A DNA stretch of 64,000 bases from Phycisphaerales bacterium UBA2402 (lineage in GTDB: Bacteria > Planctomycetota > Phycisphaerae > Phycisphaerales > UBA1924): assembly GCA_002343715.1 (NCBI GenBank), contig DDSA01000044.1, forward strand, positions 58,674 to 122,673, read 5' to 3'. Position numbers and translations under genes: made by a program. Position 1 is the first letter of the stretch. The number at the start of each line of letters is the position of its first letter. Below, piece after piece: positions 63,205 to 64,000 of this stretch. A model generated the notes under the pieces. It worked only from the letters and a program-made list of their open reading frames with translations. It did not search any database and was not told the DNA's origin.

Positions 63205-64000
63205 TCACATGTCGGCTTCGTACTCGTAGCCGATGCCGAGGATGTACATGTTGCCGTTGTTGGGATCATCTGGTGCACCTCCGTTGCGATGAAGAGTGAT
63301 CACGATCACGTCATTGGCATTCCAAACGGAACCGGGACCTGACGCCCACACATCGTTCTCAGTTACCTCGGGGACTGTCTGTTTTACAAGCGTCCTGGCT
63401 GGATTTGAGAAATACGACTCGGTTTCAGAGTTGCCGGAAGCGACCGGAACGCCGCTCCTGAAGTTGTAGCGGAATGAATTTCCAACGTCCCCCAACAACA
63501 TGTCATTGATTTTTCGCCACGCGACATCGACATTCACTTTTCCAGTGTCGTTGCTCGCCCAATAGATCGAGAGACGAGGCGCCGTGAACCCTGAAATGCC
63601 GGTTCCTGCATAGTCCGCCGGCACCTGGATCGCCACTGTGGCCGTCTCATTCGATGCGCCACTGGAGAGCCGACGTACCCAGACTCCAGTTAAATTTGTG
63701 CCGCTACCTTGCATCAATACCGGTGCTGAATTACTCGAAAACGCCATAGAACTGGCAGGAATAAACACACTCCGAGTCCGGTTCGAGATGGTTGATGCAT
63801 CGCCCGAACCAGCCGGTCCTGCGGGACCCATCGGGCCTTGTGCACCATCAGCGCCGTTCGCGCCAGCTGGGCCTTGCGGGCCCATCGGGCCTTCAGCGCC
63901 GTCCGCGCCATTCTGACCGGCAAGTCCCTGCGGCCCGGCGGGTCCTTGTGGTCCTGCGGGACCCATCGGGCCTTCAGCGCCGTCAGCGCCATTCGCACCC
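63205..64000 (-). CDS. collagen-like protein, C-terminal part
   Basis: The gene is cut by the right edge. The reading is open to base 64000 and ends at 63205. The N-terminal visible part is G-X-Y collagen-like repeat (GPMGPAGPAG, GPQGPAGANGADGAQGPMGP) that continues beyond the window. The C-terminal domain of about 195 residues is beta-rich (VAIQVPADYAGTGISGFTAP, NVDVAWRKINDMLLGDVGNS) and ends in YILGIGYEYEADM. Bacterial collagen-like proteins form stalks with a globular tip, often on the cell surface. The start and any signal peptide are outside. Confidence 0.8.
   Translation of the reverse strand, partial: GANGADGAEGPMGPAGPQGPAGPQGLAGQNGADGAEGPMGPQGPAGANGADGAQGPMGPAGPAGSGDASTISNRTRSVFIPASSMAFSSNSAPVLMQGSGTNLTGVWVRRLSSGASNETATVAIQVPADYAGTGISGFTAPRLSIYWASNDTGKVNVDVAWRKINDMLLGDVGNSFRYNFRSGVPVASGNSETESYFSNPARTLVKQTVPEVTENDVWASGPGSVWNANDVIVITLHRNGGAPDDPNNGNMYILGIGYEYEADM
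63800..64000 (-). repeat. tandem DNA repeats encoding collagen-like units
   Basis: The sequence reads as near-identical short units containing GGGCCTTCAGCGCC and GGACCCATCGGG, repeated in different order. They encode G-X-Y triplets and are prone to slippage, so the length may vary between strains. Confidence 0.6.

Overview
The window is about 64 kb of GC-rich DNA from a planctomycete, most likely of the class Phycisphaerae. The evidence is the company the genes keep: secreted proteins ending in paired DxNxDGGVDGxDVE calcium-loop (dockerin-like) repeats, proteins with PEP-CTERM-like tails, a prepilin-type H-X9-DG-style protein, a planctomycete-style ECF sigma factor beside a large membrane Ser/Thr kinase, a DUF1572 protein, and a methyltransferase / FAD reductase / type III polyketide synthase cluster. 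Genus cannot be read from the sequence.

Layout. 1-5.6 kb: the 3' end of queA, then a CYTH protein, an ABC-F ATPase (Uup type), a DUF1572 protein, a HAD hydrolase and a small lipoprotein/HEAT operon. 5.7-9.5 kb: a large secreted dockerin-like protein facing a prepilin-like protein across a 0.6 kb intergenic region. 9.5-20.9 kb: housekeeping genes (aldehyde dehydrogenase, guaA, GNAT, Na+/solute symporter, amidase lipoprotein, fliM, mdh), an unusual CpeT-like/FKBP fusion and two small proteins. 21-33.3 kb: sugar-nucleotide epimerase, proBA, a PEP-CTERM protein, leuS, UDP-glucose dehydrogenase, a possible small defence pair (TIR-like protein plus DNA methyltransferase) and a small dockerin-like protein. 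33.4-44.5 kb: MATE exporter, FHA protein, FtsX-like permease, GT2, a giant PEP-CTERM beta-repeat protein, a Ser/Thr kinase and an ECF sigma factor. 44.6-52 kb: ispG, E1-beta of a 2-oxoacid dehydrogenase, homogentisate dioxygenase, and divergently the three-gene translationally coupled type III PKS cluster.

52-55.4 kb is accessory and decayed: an internal fragment of a type III restriction (Res) gene with an in-frame stop, a small HTH gene with a perfect inverted repeat upstream, an unknown membrane protein, and an ORF that carries only the tail of a tyrosine recombinase and runs into tRNA-Asp(GTC). I read it as the remnant of an element integrated at the 3' end of that tRNA.

55.6-64 kb returns to core genes: a coiled-coil membrane protein pair, a metallophosphoesterase, tandem clpP genes, tRNA-Val(GAC) with a clear sigma-70 promoter, a single gene fusing tRNA m7G methyltransferase (TrmB) to 7-cyano-7-deazaguanine synthase (QueC), a coupled queE, another small dockerin-like protein, and the C-terminal part of a collagen-like protein cut by the window edge.

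The strongest candidates for something undescribed are the TrmB-QueC fusion, the CpeT-like/FKBP fusion, the TIR-like/methyltransferase pair and the coupled PKS cluster next to hmgA. All functional statements are from reading the sequence; no database search was run.
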